From Bacteroidales bacterium (GTDB lineage: Bacteria > Bacteroidota > Bacteroidia > Bacteroidales > F082), in the NCBI GenBank assembly GCA_017531225.1, contig JAFXLL010000009.1, positions 62,001-126,000 of the forward strand: a stretch of DNA of 64,000 nt, read 5' to 3'. The notes below the pieces were generated by a model. That model was not told where the DNA came from. It ran no database searches and saw nothing but the letters and a program-made list of their open reading frames with translations. This document shows positions 51,792 through 60,360 of this stretch, piece by piece. The first letter of the stretch is position 1. Every line of letters begins with the position of its first letter. A program made the translations under genes and the position numbers.

Positions 51792-54700
51792 CTCTGACGA
51801 TATCCAAAGCCTGTGTCACCGTGCTCACCTCCTTGATGGTGAGGATGAGCTTGGCATGGGCTTCTTTCACGCTGCAGCGCTTGGGATGGGTGATGATGTA
51901 TTGCATCACCTTATGGTACGTTTCGGTCTCATAATAGGGCGATTCCTGATTGCTGACGAAATGGGCGATCATCAGGTTGTCGCGCAGAGCGATCTTCTCA
52001 AAGCCTAAATCCTTAGCTGCCCAGCGCAGGCGCACAGTGTTGAGCAGGTCGTTGACAGGCTTGGGCAACGGACCGAAACGGTCGATGAGCTGTCCGGTGA
52101 ACTCCACCAGTCTTTCCTCGGTCTTGATGTGGTCGAGCTCAGTGTACAGGCTGATACGCTCGGCTGTGGAACTGACGTATTCGGAAGGCAACATCACTTC
52201 CATGTCGGTCTCAATGGCGCAATCAGTGACATATACCAATTCGGTTTCCTTATCGAAGAGATCTGCGAATTCGTTTTCCTTCAGCTCGGCGATAGCTTCG
52301 TCGAGGATCTTATGGTAGGTTTCAAAACCGATGTCGTTGATAAAGCCGCTCTGCTCGGCGCCTAAGAGGTTGCCTGCACCGCGGATGTCCAAGTCGCGCA
52401 TGGCGATGTTGATGCCGTTGCCGAGGTCAGAGAACTCCTCCAAGGCACGGAGGCGCTTCTGGGCCTCTTCGGTGAGGGTGTTGAAAGGCGGGGTGAGCAG
52501 GTAGCAGAAAGCTTTTTTATTGGAACGTCCAACACGTCCCCTGAGCTGGTGCAGGTCGCTGAGACCGAAGCGGTGGGCGTCGTTGACGATGATGGTGTTG
52601 GCGTTGGGAATGTCGAGACCCGACTCCACGATGGTGGTACAAAGCAACACGTCGTATTCGCCTGCGATAAAGTCGAGCATGATCTCCTCCAGTTTGGAGC
52701 CTTCCATCTGACCGTGAGCCACGGCGATGCGGCACCCAGGCACATAACTCATAATGAGGTCGTGCACATCCATGATGTTCTGCACTCGGTTATGGATGAA
52801 GAACACCTGCCCATTGCGGGCCATCTCGAAGAGGATGGCCTCACGGATGAGCTCGCCGTCGAAGGCTCTAAGCTCGGTCTGCACGGGATAGCGGTTGGGT
52901 GGGGGAGTGTTGATCACGCTGAGGTCGCGTGCGCCCATCATGGAGAACTGCAACGTTCTGGGGATCGGGGTGGCGGTGAGGGTCAGCGTATCTACGTTAG
53001 CCTTCATCTCTTTGAGTTTCTCCTTCACGGCGACGCCAAACTTCTGCTCCTCGTCGATGATGAGCAGGCCTAAGTCTTTGAATTTAACGTCTTTGCCCGT
53101 GAGTCGATGGGTTCCGATGATGATGTCGATATGGCCTTCTTCCAGCTTCTTCAGAATCTCTTTCTGCTGTTTAGCGCTCTTGAATCTGTTGAGATATTCG
53201 ATATTGACCGGGAAGCCGTCCAAACGGTTTTTGAAGGTCTGGTAATGCTGTAAGGCGAGCACGGTGGTAGGCACCAACACCGCCACTTGCTTGCTGTCGG
53301 TTGCAGCCTTAAAAGCGGCGCGGATGGCCACCTCGGTCTTGCCGAAGCCTACGTCGCCGCACACCAGGCGGTCCATGGGACTCTCTGACTCCATGTCGCG
53401 TTTCACGTCGTTGGTGGCCTTGAGTTGGTCGGGGGTGTCTTCATAGAGGAACGAAGCCTCGAGCTCAGTCTGCAAGTAACTGTCGGGGGCGAACTGGAAA
53501 CCTTTGCTGCGCTTGCGCTCGGCGTAAAGCTTGATGAGCTCACGGGCGATGTCCTTAACCTTACTCTTGGTCTTGGATTTGAGTCGGTTCCAAGTGTTGG
53601 ATCCAAGGGTGCTCAAACTCGGTTCGGCGCCGTCCTTGGAGCTGTATTTGGCAATCTGGTGGAGCGAGTGGACGCTGATGTAAAGCGTGTCGCCGTGGTT
53701 GTATGTGATGCGCAGCACCTCTTGCTCCTTGCCGTGCAGCTCGATGGTCATCAGTCCCTCGAAGCGTCCGATGCCATGGTCGATATGGGTGACATAGTCG
53801 CCGGGCTTCAGGTCGTAGAGGTCCTTGAGGGTGATGGCCTGCTTGGTGCTGAAGTTGTCTCGCAGGTGATAGCGATGGTAACGCTCGAAGATCTGGTGAT
53901 CGGTGTAGCGGCACACCTTGTTGTCGTGATCGATGAAGCCCGCATGGATGGCGATGAGCTTTCGCTCGAAGTCACTATGCAGCTCATCGTGATGCTGGAT
54001 GTCATTCAGGATGGCCTGGATGCGGTCCAGTTGCTTGGAACTCTCCGAATAGAGGATGATTTGGTAGCCTTTCTCCTTATAGTCGTTGAGATTTTCAATG
54101 AGAAGGTTGAAGTTCTTGTTGAAGATAGGCTGGGGTGTGGTGTGGAAAGAGGCATCCCCGCCAGGGGATGCTAGCTTTGTAGCCAACGAATCCACATTAT
54201 CATTCGCATCCCGAAGGGATGCTACATTGCCGAATTCTATTGTTGGATGATCTTCCAAAGCCTTCAACAGTTCTCCCGATTTCGCAAACAGTTTACCAGG
54301 TGTAATTAATCTATCATCCCCAGGGGATGGGGTGGTGAAGAGGACTCTTTCTATAGAGCTGGCATCCTCTAAGGAGGATGCGGTCATCTTCTCCCAGGCT
54401 TCCACCGCGCGCTCGTATTCCTTGTCGATCTGCGTGGCGAAAAAGCCCATCTCTTCGATCCAGATGGTAGTGGCTTTAGGCAGGTATTCCAAGATGGATT
54501 CACGCTCTTCGATGAACGCCTGCTGTTGCATGTTGGGTAACAGCACAATGTTGTTGAACCGCTCGATGGAGAGTTGGCTGGCGATGTCGAAGCTACGGAT
54601 GCTGTCCACCTCATTGCCAAAGAACTCGATACGATAGGGGTTGTCATTGGCGAAGGAATACACGTCGATTAATCCGCCACGGACGGCGAATTGGCCCGGC

Positions 54701-55233
54701 TCCACCACGAAATCCACATTCTCGAAGCCGTACTCATAGAGCAGATCAGTGAGGAAATCGAGGTTGATCTTATCGCCTTGTTTCACCTTGAAGGTGTTCT
54801 TAGCTAAAAGCTTGCGTGTGAAGACTTTCTCTGAGAGTGCTTCGGGATAGCTGACGATAACCGTTCTCCTTTCGCTGGTGGAGAGGCGTTGCAGCACCTC
54901 GGTACGCGAGAGGATATAGGTGTTGTCAGGACGTTCTGGCTCGTAAGGGCGTTTGTAGGAGGTGGGGTAGAAGAGGATTTGTTTCTTGCTGTAATCCATC
55001 TCTCGTTCGCCGAACAGGGCTTCCAGGTCATTATAGAAGTAGGCTGCGTCTTCTTTCGAAGCGCAGATCACTAAGTGTTGTCCGCCTTTCTCACGGAATT
55101 GTTCCTCCACGGCAAATGCCTTGGCGGATCCCACAAGGCCAGAATAGAGAATATGTTTGGGTGTTTCGGACAAGGATTGATACTTTTCGGGGAGCAAAGA
55201 TAGCGTTTTTTTGTGGAGTCGTGCCGAAGGCAC
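51778..55233 (-). CDS. mfd: Transcription-repair coupling factor Mfd with in-frame palindromic inserts
   Basis: 1151-residue frame. Mfd removes RNA polymerase stalled at lesions and recruits UvrA. Visible are the UvrB-like N-terminal module, the RNA-polymerase-interacting region (LKPGDYVTHIDHGIGRFEGL), the RecG-like motor with GDVGFGKTEVAIRA and IIDEEQKFGV, and the C-terminal domain. Residues 285-307 and 338-361 are coded by palindromic elements. The start is unclear: the frame opens with a GTG inside a REP hairpin at 55231-55233, while a TATCTTTG box near 55199 suggests a later non-ATG start, perhaps the TTG at 55173. Confidence 0.95.
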   Translation of the reverse strand: MPSARLHKKTLSLLPEKYQSLSETPKHILYSGLVGSAKAFAVEEQFREKGGQHLVICASKEDAAYFYNDLEALFGEREMDYSKKQILFYPTSYKRPYEPERPDNTYILSRTEVLQRLSTSERRTVIVSYPEALSEKVFTRKLLAKNTFKVKQGDKINLDFLTDLLYEYGFENVDFVVEPGQFAVRGGLIDVYSFANDNPYRIEFFGNEVDSIRSFDIASQLSIERFNNIVLLPNMQQQAFIEERESILEYLPKATTIWIEEMGFFATQIDKEYERAVEAWEKMTASSLEDASSIERVLFTTPSPGDDRLITPGKLFAKSGELLKALEDHPTIEFGNVASLRDANDNVDSLATKLASPGGDASFHTTPQPIFNKNFNLLIENLNDYKEKGYQIILYSESSKQLDRIQAILNDIQHHDELHSDFERKLIAIHAGFIDHDNKVCRYTDHQIFERYHRYHLRDNFSTKQAITLKDLYDLKPGDYVTHIDHGIGRFEGLMTIELHGKEQEVLRITYNHGDTLYISVHSLHQIAKYSSKDGAEPSLSTLGSNTWNRLKSKTKSKVKDIARELIKLYAERKRSKGFQFAPDSYLQTELEASFLYEDTPDQLKATNDVKRDMESESPMDRLVCGDVGFGKTEVAIRAAFKAATDSKQVAVLVPTTVLALQHYQTFKNRLDGFPVNIEYLNRFKSAKQQKEILKKLEEGHIDIIIGTHRLTGKDVKFKDLGLLIIDEEQKFGVAVKEKLKEMKANVDTLTLTATPIPRTLQFSMMGARDLSVINTPPPNRYPVQTELRAFDGELIREAILFEMARNGQVFFIHNRVQNIMDVHDLIMSYVPGCRIAVAHGQMEGSKLEEIMLDFIAGEYDVLLCTTIVESGLDIPNANTIIVNDAHRFGLSDLHQLRGRVGRSNKKAFCYLLTPPFNTLTEEAQKRLRALEEFSDLGNGINIAMRDLDIRGAGNLLGAEQSGFINDIGFETYHKILDEAIAELKENEFADLFDKETELVYVTDCAIETDMEVMLPSEYVSSTAERISLYTELDHIKTEERLVEFTGQLIDRFGPLPKPVNDLLNTVRLRWAAKDLGFEKIALRDNLMIAHFVSNQESPYYETETYHKVMQYIITHPKRCSVKEAHAKLILTIKEVSTVTQALDIVRAMGE
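54152..54222. repeat. Intragenic palindromic element A within mfd
   Basis: Two hairpins, GCATCCCC-GCCA-GGGGATGC (54152-54171) and GCATCCC-GAA-GGGATGC (54206-54222). In the coding direction the order, hairpins and flanking AGCTAGCATCCCC match the element in sufS. Translated without a stop as part of Mfd. Confidence 0.88.
54315..54381. repeat. Intragenic palindromic element B within mfd
   Basis: CATCCCC-A-GGGGATG (54315-54329) and GCATCCTC-TAAG-GAGGATGC (54362-54381), separated by sequence that includes CTATAGAGCT, close to the CTACAGAGCT of the sufS element. A more diverged member of the same family, also in frame. Confidence 0.75.
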
Positions 55234-55335
55234 GATATTTTATTAACCCCACACTAAGCGAAGCACAGTGTGGGGCTTAGCAGTATGGGGGGATAGGAAC
55301 TCCTCTCTATCCTCTGAGGCGTGCCGGAGGCACGC
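55220..55335. repeat. REP hairpins on the left of the transposase
   Basis: CGTGCC-GAA-GGCACG (55220-55234), then CCCCACACT paired with AGTGTGGGG (55247-55275), then GCGTGCC-GGA-GGCACGC (55319-55335). Two hairpin types alternate. The first covers the frame start of mfd. Confidence 0.88.
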
Positions 55336-55377
55336 TACAGTAACACAATAAAACCATATGTTATACGTTATATGATT

Positions 55378-55833
55378 ATGAGTTATACTACAACATATTA
55401 TCATATCGTTTTTCGCACCTATAAAAGCGAACAAACAATTCCAATTAAACATGAGAAGGAACTGTATGCCTATTTTCTTGGTATCGTGAAAAACATCCGT
55501 GGTCAGGTCTATCGCATCGGTGGTATGCCCGACCATGTCCATTTATTCGTTTCATTACCGCCATCTCTATCTTTGGCCTCTTTCGTTCAGCGAGTGAAGA
55601 CTGACAGTAGTAAATGGATGAAGGCAAATCCGCATTTCCCACTTTTTCAAGGGTGGGGACGGGAATATGCTGGTTTCAGCTATAGTCTTCGTGATAAAGA
55701 TAAGATTATCGGCTATATCATGCGACAGAAAGAGCATCATCGAGTGACTACTTTTGCTGAGGAATACAGAGCTTTTCTTATGGAGAACGGAATTGCTATC
55801 GATGAGCGTTATTTCCTCAATGATACGCTGTAG
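55378..55833 (+). CDS. IS200-like REP-associated tyrosine transposase (Y1 type)
   Basis: 151 residues from the ATG at 55378. The HUH motif is HVH at residues 53-55 and the nucleophile tyrosine is Tyr113 in GYIMRQKEHH, the IS200/IS605 signature. It is close in length to IS200-type TnpA. There is no TnpB or IscB partner, and REP hairpins rather than simple IS ends surround it, so it resembles the single-copy RAYT enzymes that act on REP sequences. All visible catalytic residues are intact. Confidence 0.9.
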   Translation: MSYTTTYYHIVFRTYKSEQTIPIKHEKELYAYFLGIVKNIRGQVYRIGGMPDHVHLFVSLPPSLSLASFVQRVKTDSSKWMKANPHFPLFQGWGREYAGFSYSLRDKDKIIGYIMRQKEHHRVTTFAEEYRAFLMENGIAIDERYFLNDTL

Positions 55834-56012
55834 CGTGCTTCCAGCACGCCGTTGTTGGAGATGTGACGCTGAGGCCCCACACTGCGCTTCGCTTAGTGTG
55901 GGGTTAATAAGATGGCGTGCCTTCGGCACGCTGGGAGTGATAGTGGCCGCTAATCCCCACACGGCACTTCGTTTCGTGTGGGGTTAATAAGATGGCGTGC
56001 CTCCGGCACGCC
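55833..56012. repeat. REP hairpin array on the right of the transposase
   Basis: GCGTGCT-TCC-AGCACGC (55833-55849), CCCCACACT/AGTGTGGGG (55875-55903), GCGTGCC-TTC-GGCACGC (55915-55931), CCCCACACG/CGTGTGGGG (55955-55983) and GGCGTGCC-TCC-GGCACGCC (55994-56012). The phrase GGGGTTAATAAGATGGCGTGC occurs twice in part, so the array grew by duplication of a two-hairpin unit. Confidence 0.9.
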
Positions 56013-56086
56013 GTTATTGGAGATGTGTTGCTGGTCTCTCATCCAAAACATTCTTCTGAATCCTTTTTCAATTCCAAAAAAATTTT

Positions 56087-56094
56087 TACCTTTG
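56087..56094 (+). promoter_or_regulatory. -7 box (TACCTTTG) for the cupin gene
   Basis: TACCTTTG followed by C, 44 bp before the cupin ATG and outside the REP array. Confidence 0.6.
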
Positions 56095-56137
56095 CCATAG
56101 TTGTTTTGGCGGGCCTTAACCCGTCAACTAATGTGAG

Positions 56138-56515
56138 ATGAAAGAGAATAACAATACAAAGTCTACTGAGATGATTCGAACTTCGCAGAGCTGGGATGGC
56201 GCTGAGCTGCCCGACTACCTCCAGGGGCGACCCGAGCTGGTGGCAGTGAAATACGAAATCCCTGCCGGACAGAAGTTAGGCTGGCACCATCATCCCGTGA
56301 TGAACCACGGCATACTGGTGCAGGGCGAACTGACCATCGTCAGCATAGACGGCAAAGAGAAGGTGGTGCATGAGGGCGAGGTCGTCGTGGAGATGGTAGA
56401 CACCATTCACCATGGTGAAAACCGTGGCAGCAAGCCCGTCATCCTCTACATGTTCTATCTAACCCAGGAGGGTGTGCCGCTGTCAGTGCAGCATCCTGAG
56501 ATTCCGATAGACTAA
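56138..56515 (+). CDS. Cupin-domain protein
   Basis: 125 residues. A single cupin barrel with KLGWHHHPVMNHGILVQGEL (metal-site histidines) and VEMVDTIHHGENRG in the second motif. Such stand-alone cupins are metal-binding enzymes or sensors with varied roles; the substrate is unknown. A bidirectional terminator follows. Confidence 0.82.
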   Translation: MKENNNTKSTEMIRTSQSWDGAELPDYLQGRPELVAVKYEIPAGQKLGWHHHPVMNHGILVQGELTIVSIDGKEKVVHEGEVVVEMVDTIHHGENRGSKPVILYMFYLTQEGVPLSVQHPEIPID

Positions 56516-56522
56516 AACAAAA

Positions 56523-56557
56523 AAAACCGCCCCAACAGGAGCGGTTTTCTTTTTTTA
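56523..56557. terminator. Bidirectional terminator
   Basis: AAAACCGC and GCGGTTTT around CCCAACAGGA, with A-rich sequence before and a T run after. It lies between the convergent cupin and lipoprotein genes and can serve both. Confidence 0.88.
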
Positions 56558-56568
56558 CAAGAAAGAGA

Positions 56569-57057
56569 TCAAAAGTCTTTCTCAACTTTGAACTTCAGTT
56601 TGTCGGGATTATGAGCCATAGTGTTGAGGAATTTTTCTTTGCTGCCCACGCCAAAGCCTCCTTGCAATGAAATATTGAGCTCTGAGCTTTGGTAGTAGCC
56701 AATGCCGCAACATGTTCCAAAGTACACTGTTTCAGGCAGTTCGTTTTCGTTGTAAACAAGTTCGCCTTCCATCTTGGCATGGAATGGTTTAGTAACTTCA
56801 AATTCCTTTACCCATGGCATTGTAACGCCGTTCTCGGTGACTTCCTTTCCGCTGGCATCGATGTAGGTCACATTCAGTTTAAAGCAATCTGACAAAACAA
56901 CGCCAGCATTCTCTTTGACAAACTGATAAGACACTTTGACGGTTTTGGATGACGGTTCCGGTGTCGGAGTTGGAGTTGGTGTTGGCTCTTTTGAGCATCC
57001 TGTGATCATCAAGCCACCAATCAGCAGGGTGGCGAGCAAAAGCATAGTTTTTTTCAT
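56569..57057 (-). CDS. Hypothetical lipoprotein
   Basis: 162 residues. Lipoprotein signal with lipobox (LMITGC), a TPTPTPTPEP linker, then a beta-rich domain of about 120 residues (VKVSYQFVKENAG, GKEVTENGVTMPWVKEFEV). No family recognised. It starts 12 bp after the hutU stop on the same strand, but a functional link with histidine use is not evident. Confidence 0.7.
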   Translation of the reverse strand: MKKTMLLLATLLIGGLMITGCSKEPTPTPTPTPEPSSKTVKVSYQFVKENAGVVLSDCFKLNVTYIDASGKEVTENGVTMPWVKEFEVTKPFHAKMEGELVYNENELPETVYFGTCCGIGYYQSSELNISLQGGFGVGSKEKFLNTMAHNPDKLKFKVEKDF

Positions 57058-57069
57058 GGTGAATAATAT

Positions 57070-59070
57070 TTAAAATAGGTTTTCTAAAATCTTATCGTCA
57101 ACTAAATTAGGCATGGTGACCCTTAGTTTGGGTTCGCGTTCCATGGCGCGCTCGATGGCGAACATGGCGCCTTCATTGCGGGCCCAGTTGCGGCGGGCGA
57201 TGCCGTTGTTCACATCCCAATGGAGCATGCAGTGGAGGCGACGGTCGGCCTCAGGTGTGCCGTCAAGCATCATGCCGAAGCCGCCGTTGATGACTTCGCC
57301 CCAGCCTACGCCACCACCGTTGTGGATGGAGACCCAAGTGGCGCCACGGAAGCCGTCGCCGATGACGTTTTGGATAGCCATGTCGGCGGTGAACGACGAG
57401 CCGTCATAGATGTTTGAGGTCTCGCGGAACGGCGAGTCGGTGCCGGAAACGTCATGGTGGTCTCTACCGAGGACCACCGGGCCGCTCAGGCGGCCATCGG
57501 CGATGGCTTTGTTGAACTCAGCGGCGATCTTGGTGCGGCCTTCGCAGTCGGCGTAAAGGATACGAGCCTGCGAACCAACGACCAGGTGATTAGCCTGAGC
57601 ACCGCGGATCCATTGGATGTTGTCACGCATTTGTTGTTGGATCTGATGGGGTGCTGTGCGGGCGATGTCTTCCAGCACTTGGCAAGCGATGTTGTCAGTG
57701 ACGGCGAGGTCTTCAGGCTTGCCTGAAGCGCACACCCAACGGAAGGGGCCGAAGCCGTAGTCGAAGCACATCGGGCCCATGATGTCCTGCACGTATGAAG
57801 GATAACGGAAGGTGCCGTCTTCTTTCAGGATGTCGGCACCAGCGCGGCTGCTCTGCAGCAGGAAGGCGTTGCCGTAGTCAAAGAAGTACATGCCCTTAGC
57901 AGTGAGCTTGTTGATGGCGGCCACATGGCGGCGCAACGAAGCCTGCACCTTCTCTTTGAAGAGCTCAGGATTCTCGGCCATCATGGTCTTCGACTCCTCG
58001 AAGGTCTGTCCCACGGGGTAGTAACCACCAGCCCACGGGTTATGCAGTGAGGTCTGGTCGGAGCCGAGATCGACGTGGAGGTCGTGCTCGGCAGCGTATT
58101 CCCAGAGGTCCACCACGTTGCCTTGGTAAGCATACGAGCGGGCTTCCTTCTTTGCGAGGCTCTCGTTCACATGCTTGAAGAGCTCCTCGATGTTGTCGTA
58201 AACCTCATCGACCCAGCCTTGCTGATAGCGTTTTTGGGTAGCGGCAGGGTTGATTTCGGCGGTGATGCTCACCACGCCTGCGATGTTGCCGGCCTTGGGC
58301 TGAGCGCCACTCATGCCGCCCAAACCAGCGGTGATGAACAGCTTGCCTGCGGTGCCGCCGCCTTGCTTACGAGCGGCATTCAGCACGGTGATGGTGGTGC
58401 CGTGGACGATGCCTTGAGGTCCAATGTACATGTAGGAACCAGCGGTCATCTGGCCATATTGTGTCACGCCGAGGGCGTTGTAACGCTCCCAGTCGTCGGG
58501 TTTCGAATAGTTCGGGATCATCATACCGTTGGTGACCACCACACGCGGAGCGTCCTTGTGTGATGGGAACAAGCCCATCGGGTGACCGCTATACATGGCC
58601 AAGGTCTGCTCGTCGGTCATATTGGCGAGGTATTGCATCACTAAACGGTACTGAGCCCAGTTCTGGAAGATGGCGCCGTTGCCGCCGTAGATGATTAACT
58701 CGTGGGGATGCTGTGCCACAGCAGGGTCGAGGTTGTTCTGAATCATCAGCATGATGGCTGCGGCTTGTGGGCACAATGCCGGGTACTCCTCAATCGGGCG
58801 AGCGTACATCTTATAAGAAGGACGGAAACGGTACATGTAGATGCGTCCGTATTTCTCCAGTTCCTCGGCAAACTCAGGAGCCAAAGTGGCGTGCCACTTC
58901 TCGGGGAAGTAACGCAATGCATTGCGGATGGCTAACTTCTTCTCGGCCTTGGTCAGGATGTCCTTGCGCTTGGGCGCATGGTTGATATTCGGATCATAAG
59001 GCTTCACTTCGGGTAGCTCGTCGGAGATGCCGGCGAGGATCTCTTTTTGGAAATCGTTATATTCGATCAT
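57070..59070 (-). CDS. hutU: Urocanate hydratase
   Basis: Second enzyme of histidine degradation, converting urocanate to 4-imidazolone-5-propionate with tightly bound NAD. 666 residues, the longer form of Bacteroidota. Clear family segments include IYGGNGAIFQNWAQYRLVMQ (substrate/NAD region), SGHPMGLFPSH, GGMSGAQPKAGNIAG, DQTSLHNPWAGGYYPVG, FDYGFGPFRWVC and HNGGGVGWGEV. The other hut genes are not in the window. It has a -7 box at 59096-59103. Confidence 0.96.
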   Translation of the reverse strand: MIEYNDFQKEILAGISDELPEVKPYDPNINHAPKRKDILTKAEKKLAIRNALRYFPEKWHATLAPEFAEELEKYGRIYMYRFRPSYKMYARPIEEYPALCPQAAAIMLMIQNNLDPAVAQHPHELIIYGGNGAIFQNWAQYRLVMQYLANMTDEQTLAMYSGHPMGLFPSHKDAPRVVVTNGMMIPNYSKPDDWERYNALGVTQYGQMTAGSYMYIGPQGIVHGTTITVLNAARKQGGGTAGKLFITAGLGGMSGAQPKAGNIAGVVSITAEINPAATQKRYQQGWVDEVYDNIEELFKHVNESLAKKEARSYAYQGNVVDLWEYAAEHDLHVDLGSDQTSLHNPWAGGYYPVGQTFEESKTMMAENPELFKEKVQASLRRHVAAINKLTAKGMYFFDYGNAFLLQSSRAGADILKEDGTFRYPSYVQDIMGPMCFDYGFGPFRWVCASGKPEDLAVTDNIACQVLEDIARTAPHQIQQQMRDNIQWIRGAQANHLVVGSQARILYADCEGRTKIAAEFNKAIADGRLSGPVVLGRDHHDVSGTDSPFRETSNIYDGSSFTADMAIQNVIGDGFRGATWVSIHNGGGVGWGEVINGGFGMMLDGTPEADRRLHCMLHWDVNNGIARRNWARNEGAMFAIERAMEREPKLRVTMPNLVDDKILENLF

Positions 59071-59095
59071 AGTGGTTGATTTTGTTTTGAACTCG

Positions 59096-59103
59096 CAAAT
59101 TTA
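59096..59103 (-). promoter_or_regulatory. -7 box (TAAATTTG) for hutU
   Basis: Minus-strand TAAATTTG followed by C, 26 bp before the hutU ATG; divergent from the CHU_C promoter. Confidence 0.55.
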
Positions 59104-59136
59104 CGATTTTTATTCATTGAACTGACAAAAAAGTGT

Positions 59137-59144
59137 TATCTTTG
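59137..59144 (+). promoter_or_regulatory. Promoter (TATCTTTG) for the CHU_C gene
   Basis: TATCTTTG followed by C, with TTG 17-18 bp upstream; 19 bp before the ATG at 59163. Confidence 0.65.
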
Positions 59145-59162
59145 CAATCTTATTTTAAATCC

Positions 59163-60359
59163 ATGAAGAGAATCGTCTCAAAAATATTGATCTCCGTCCT
59201 GATGTCGCTCTTTTGTGCACTGCCGAATTTTGGCTGGGCTCAATGCGAGATCACTTGCGATGCGGAAATGCCTGTGTGTAGCGAGACGCCCGTGACACTG
59301 AGCGTTCCTTATAATCCGCTGTACCGCTACAGCTGGACTCCTGGCGGTTTCACTACCAATAGTATCACCGTGGAACCTGTTACGACTACTCCTTATCACG
59401 TCTACGTGACTGATACCGCTGGATTTGCCATTTGCGACAATGTTTTCACCGTCGAGGTGCTTCCTACTTTCGACATTCGTTTGACCCAGCTTAGGCTTAC
59501 GTGTAGCGACAACGACGCTGACAATGGCAAGACTGCTCAGGTAAAGGCCGATGTCTCTGGCTACGGCGCTCCATTCTCCAATTTCAAATGGTATGAATGG
59601 AAAGGCGGCAACTGGGTGAAGATGGATGGCATCCTTCACGTTGACCCTGATAATCCGATGCTTGCATATGGCTTGCAAGCCTACCGCCGTTATAAGTTCA
59701 CCGCTGAAAACAGCCTCGGTTGCGTGCAGTCCGTGGTCATTGGCACCAAGGCGTTCCCCACTCCGGATATTAAGATCTCACTTGATCCAGGCGACACTGT
59801 CTATCTTCAAACCCCTGACGTCACCTTCTCGTTTGAGAACAACTCGGAGGACAGTATCGCCGTGGTCGATCACCTCTGGAAGTTCGAGCACGACATCACA
59901 TCCACTCTTGATGAGCCTGTGTTTACCTACGTGGAACCTGGTGATTACAACGTCTCTCTGAGGGTTACCGACGATTTCGGATGCGATACTACCTTTACAA
60001 AGTTGTTCAAAGTGGTTCCGCCCGACCTGAAGATTCCGTCGGTGTTCACGCCTAACGGCGATGGTCATAACGACAAGTTTGTCATCACACTCAAGAGCGC
60101 TGCATCCGAAGGCAGCAAGCGAAACCGTGATGAAGACGATCAAGACGAGGAGCCGCTCAGCACCTATTATAAATCGTCGGAGCTGGTGGTGTTCAATCGC
60201 TGGGGACGTATCGTTTATAAATCCAACGACTACCAGAACGACTGGGACGGTGGCGGCCTCGCAGACGGCACTTATTTCTATGTGCTGAAATGCATCGGCT
60301 TGAAAGATGTGGTGCAGTACCAAGGCTCGGTGATGATCCTTACCAAATCAAGACAATAA
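59163..60359 (+). CDS. Secreted PKD protein with gliding-motility-type C-terminus
   Basis: 398 residues from MKRIVSKILISVLMSLFCAL, a signal peptide. Two Ig-like regions follow (about 25-205), then a PKD domain with YVEPGDYNVSLRVTDDFGC. The CHU_C domain at the end reads IPSVFTPNGDGHND, VVFNRWGRIVYKS and GLADGTYFYVLKC. CHU_C (type B) domains mark T9SS cargo in Bacteroidota, so it is probably a surface protein. It is followed one base later by the DUF1573 gene. Confidence 0.88.
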   Translation: MKRIVSKILISVLMSLFCALPNFGWAQCEITCDAEMPVCSETPVTLSVPYNPLYRYSWTPGGFTTNSITVEPVTTTPYHVYVTDTAGFAICDNVFTVEVLPTFDIRLTQLRLTCSDNDADNGKTAQVKADVSGYGAPFSNFKWYEWKGGNWVKMDGILHVDPDNPMLAYGLQAYRRYKFTAENSLGCVQSVVIGTKAFPTPDIKISLDPGDTVYLQTPDVTFSFENNSEDSIAVVDHLWKFEHDITSTLDEPVFTYVEPGDYNVSLRVTDDFGCDTTFTKLFKVVPPDLKIPSVFTPNGDGHNDKFVITLKSAASEGSKRNRDEDDQDEEPLSTYYKSSELVVFNRWGRIVYKSNDYQNDWDGGGLADGTYFYVLKCIGLKDVVQYQGSVMILTKSRQ

Positions 60360-60360
60360 G

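Noticed and set aside
55567-55962. 131-codon minus-strand frame across the transposase end and REP array
   Set aside because: It runs through hairpin repeats and lies opposite the conserved HUH transposase.
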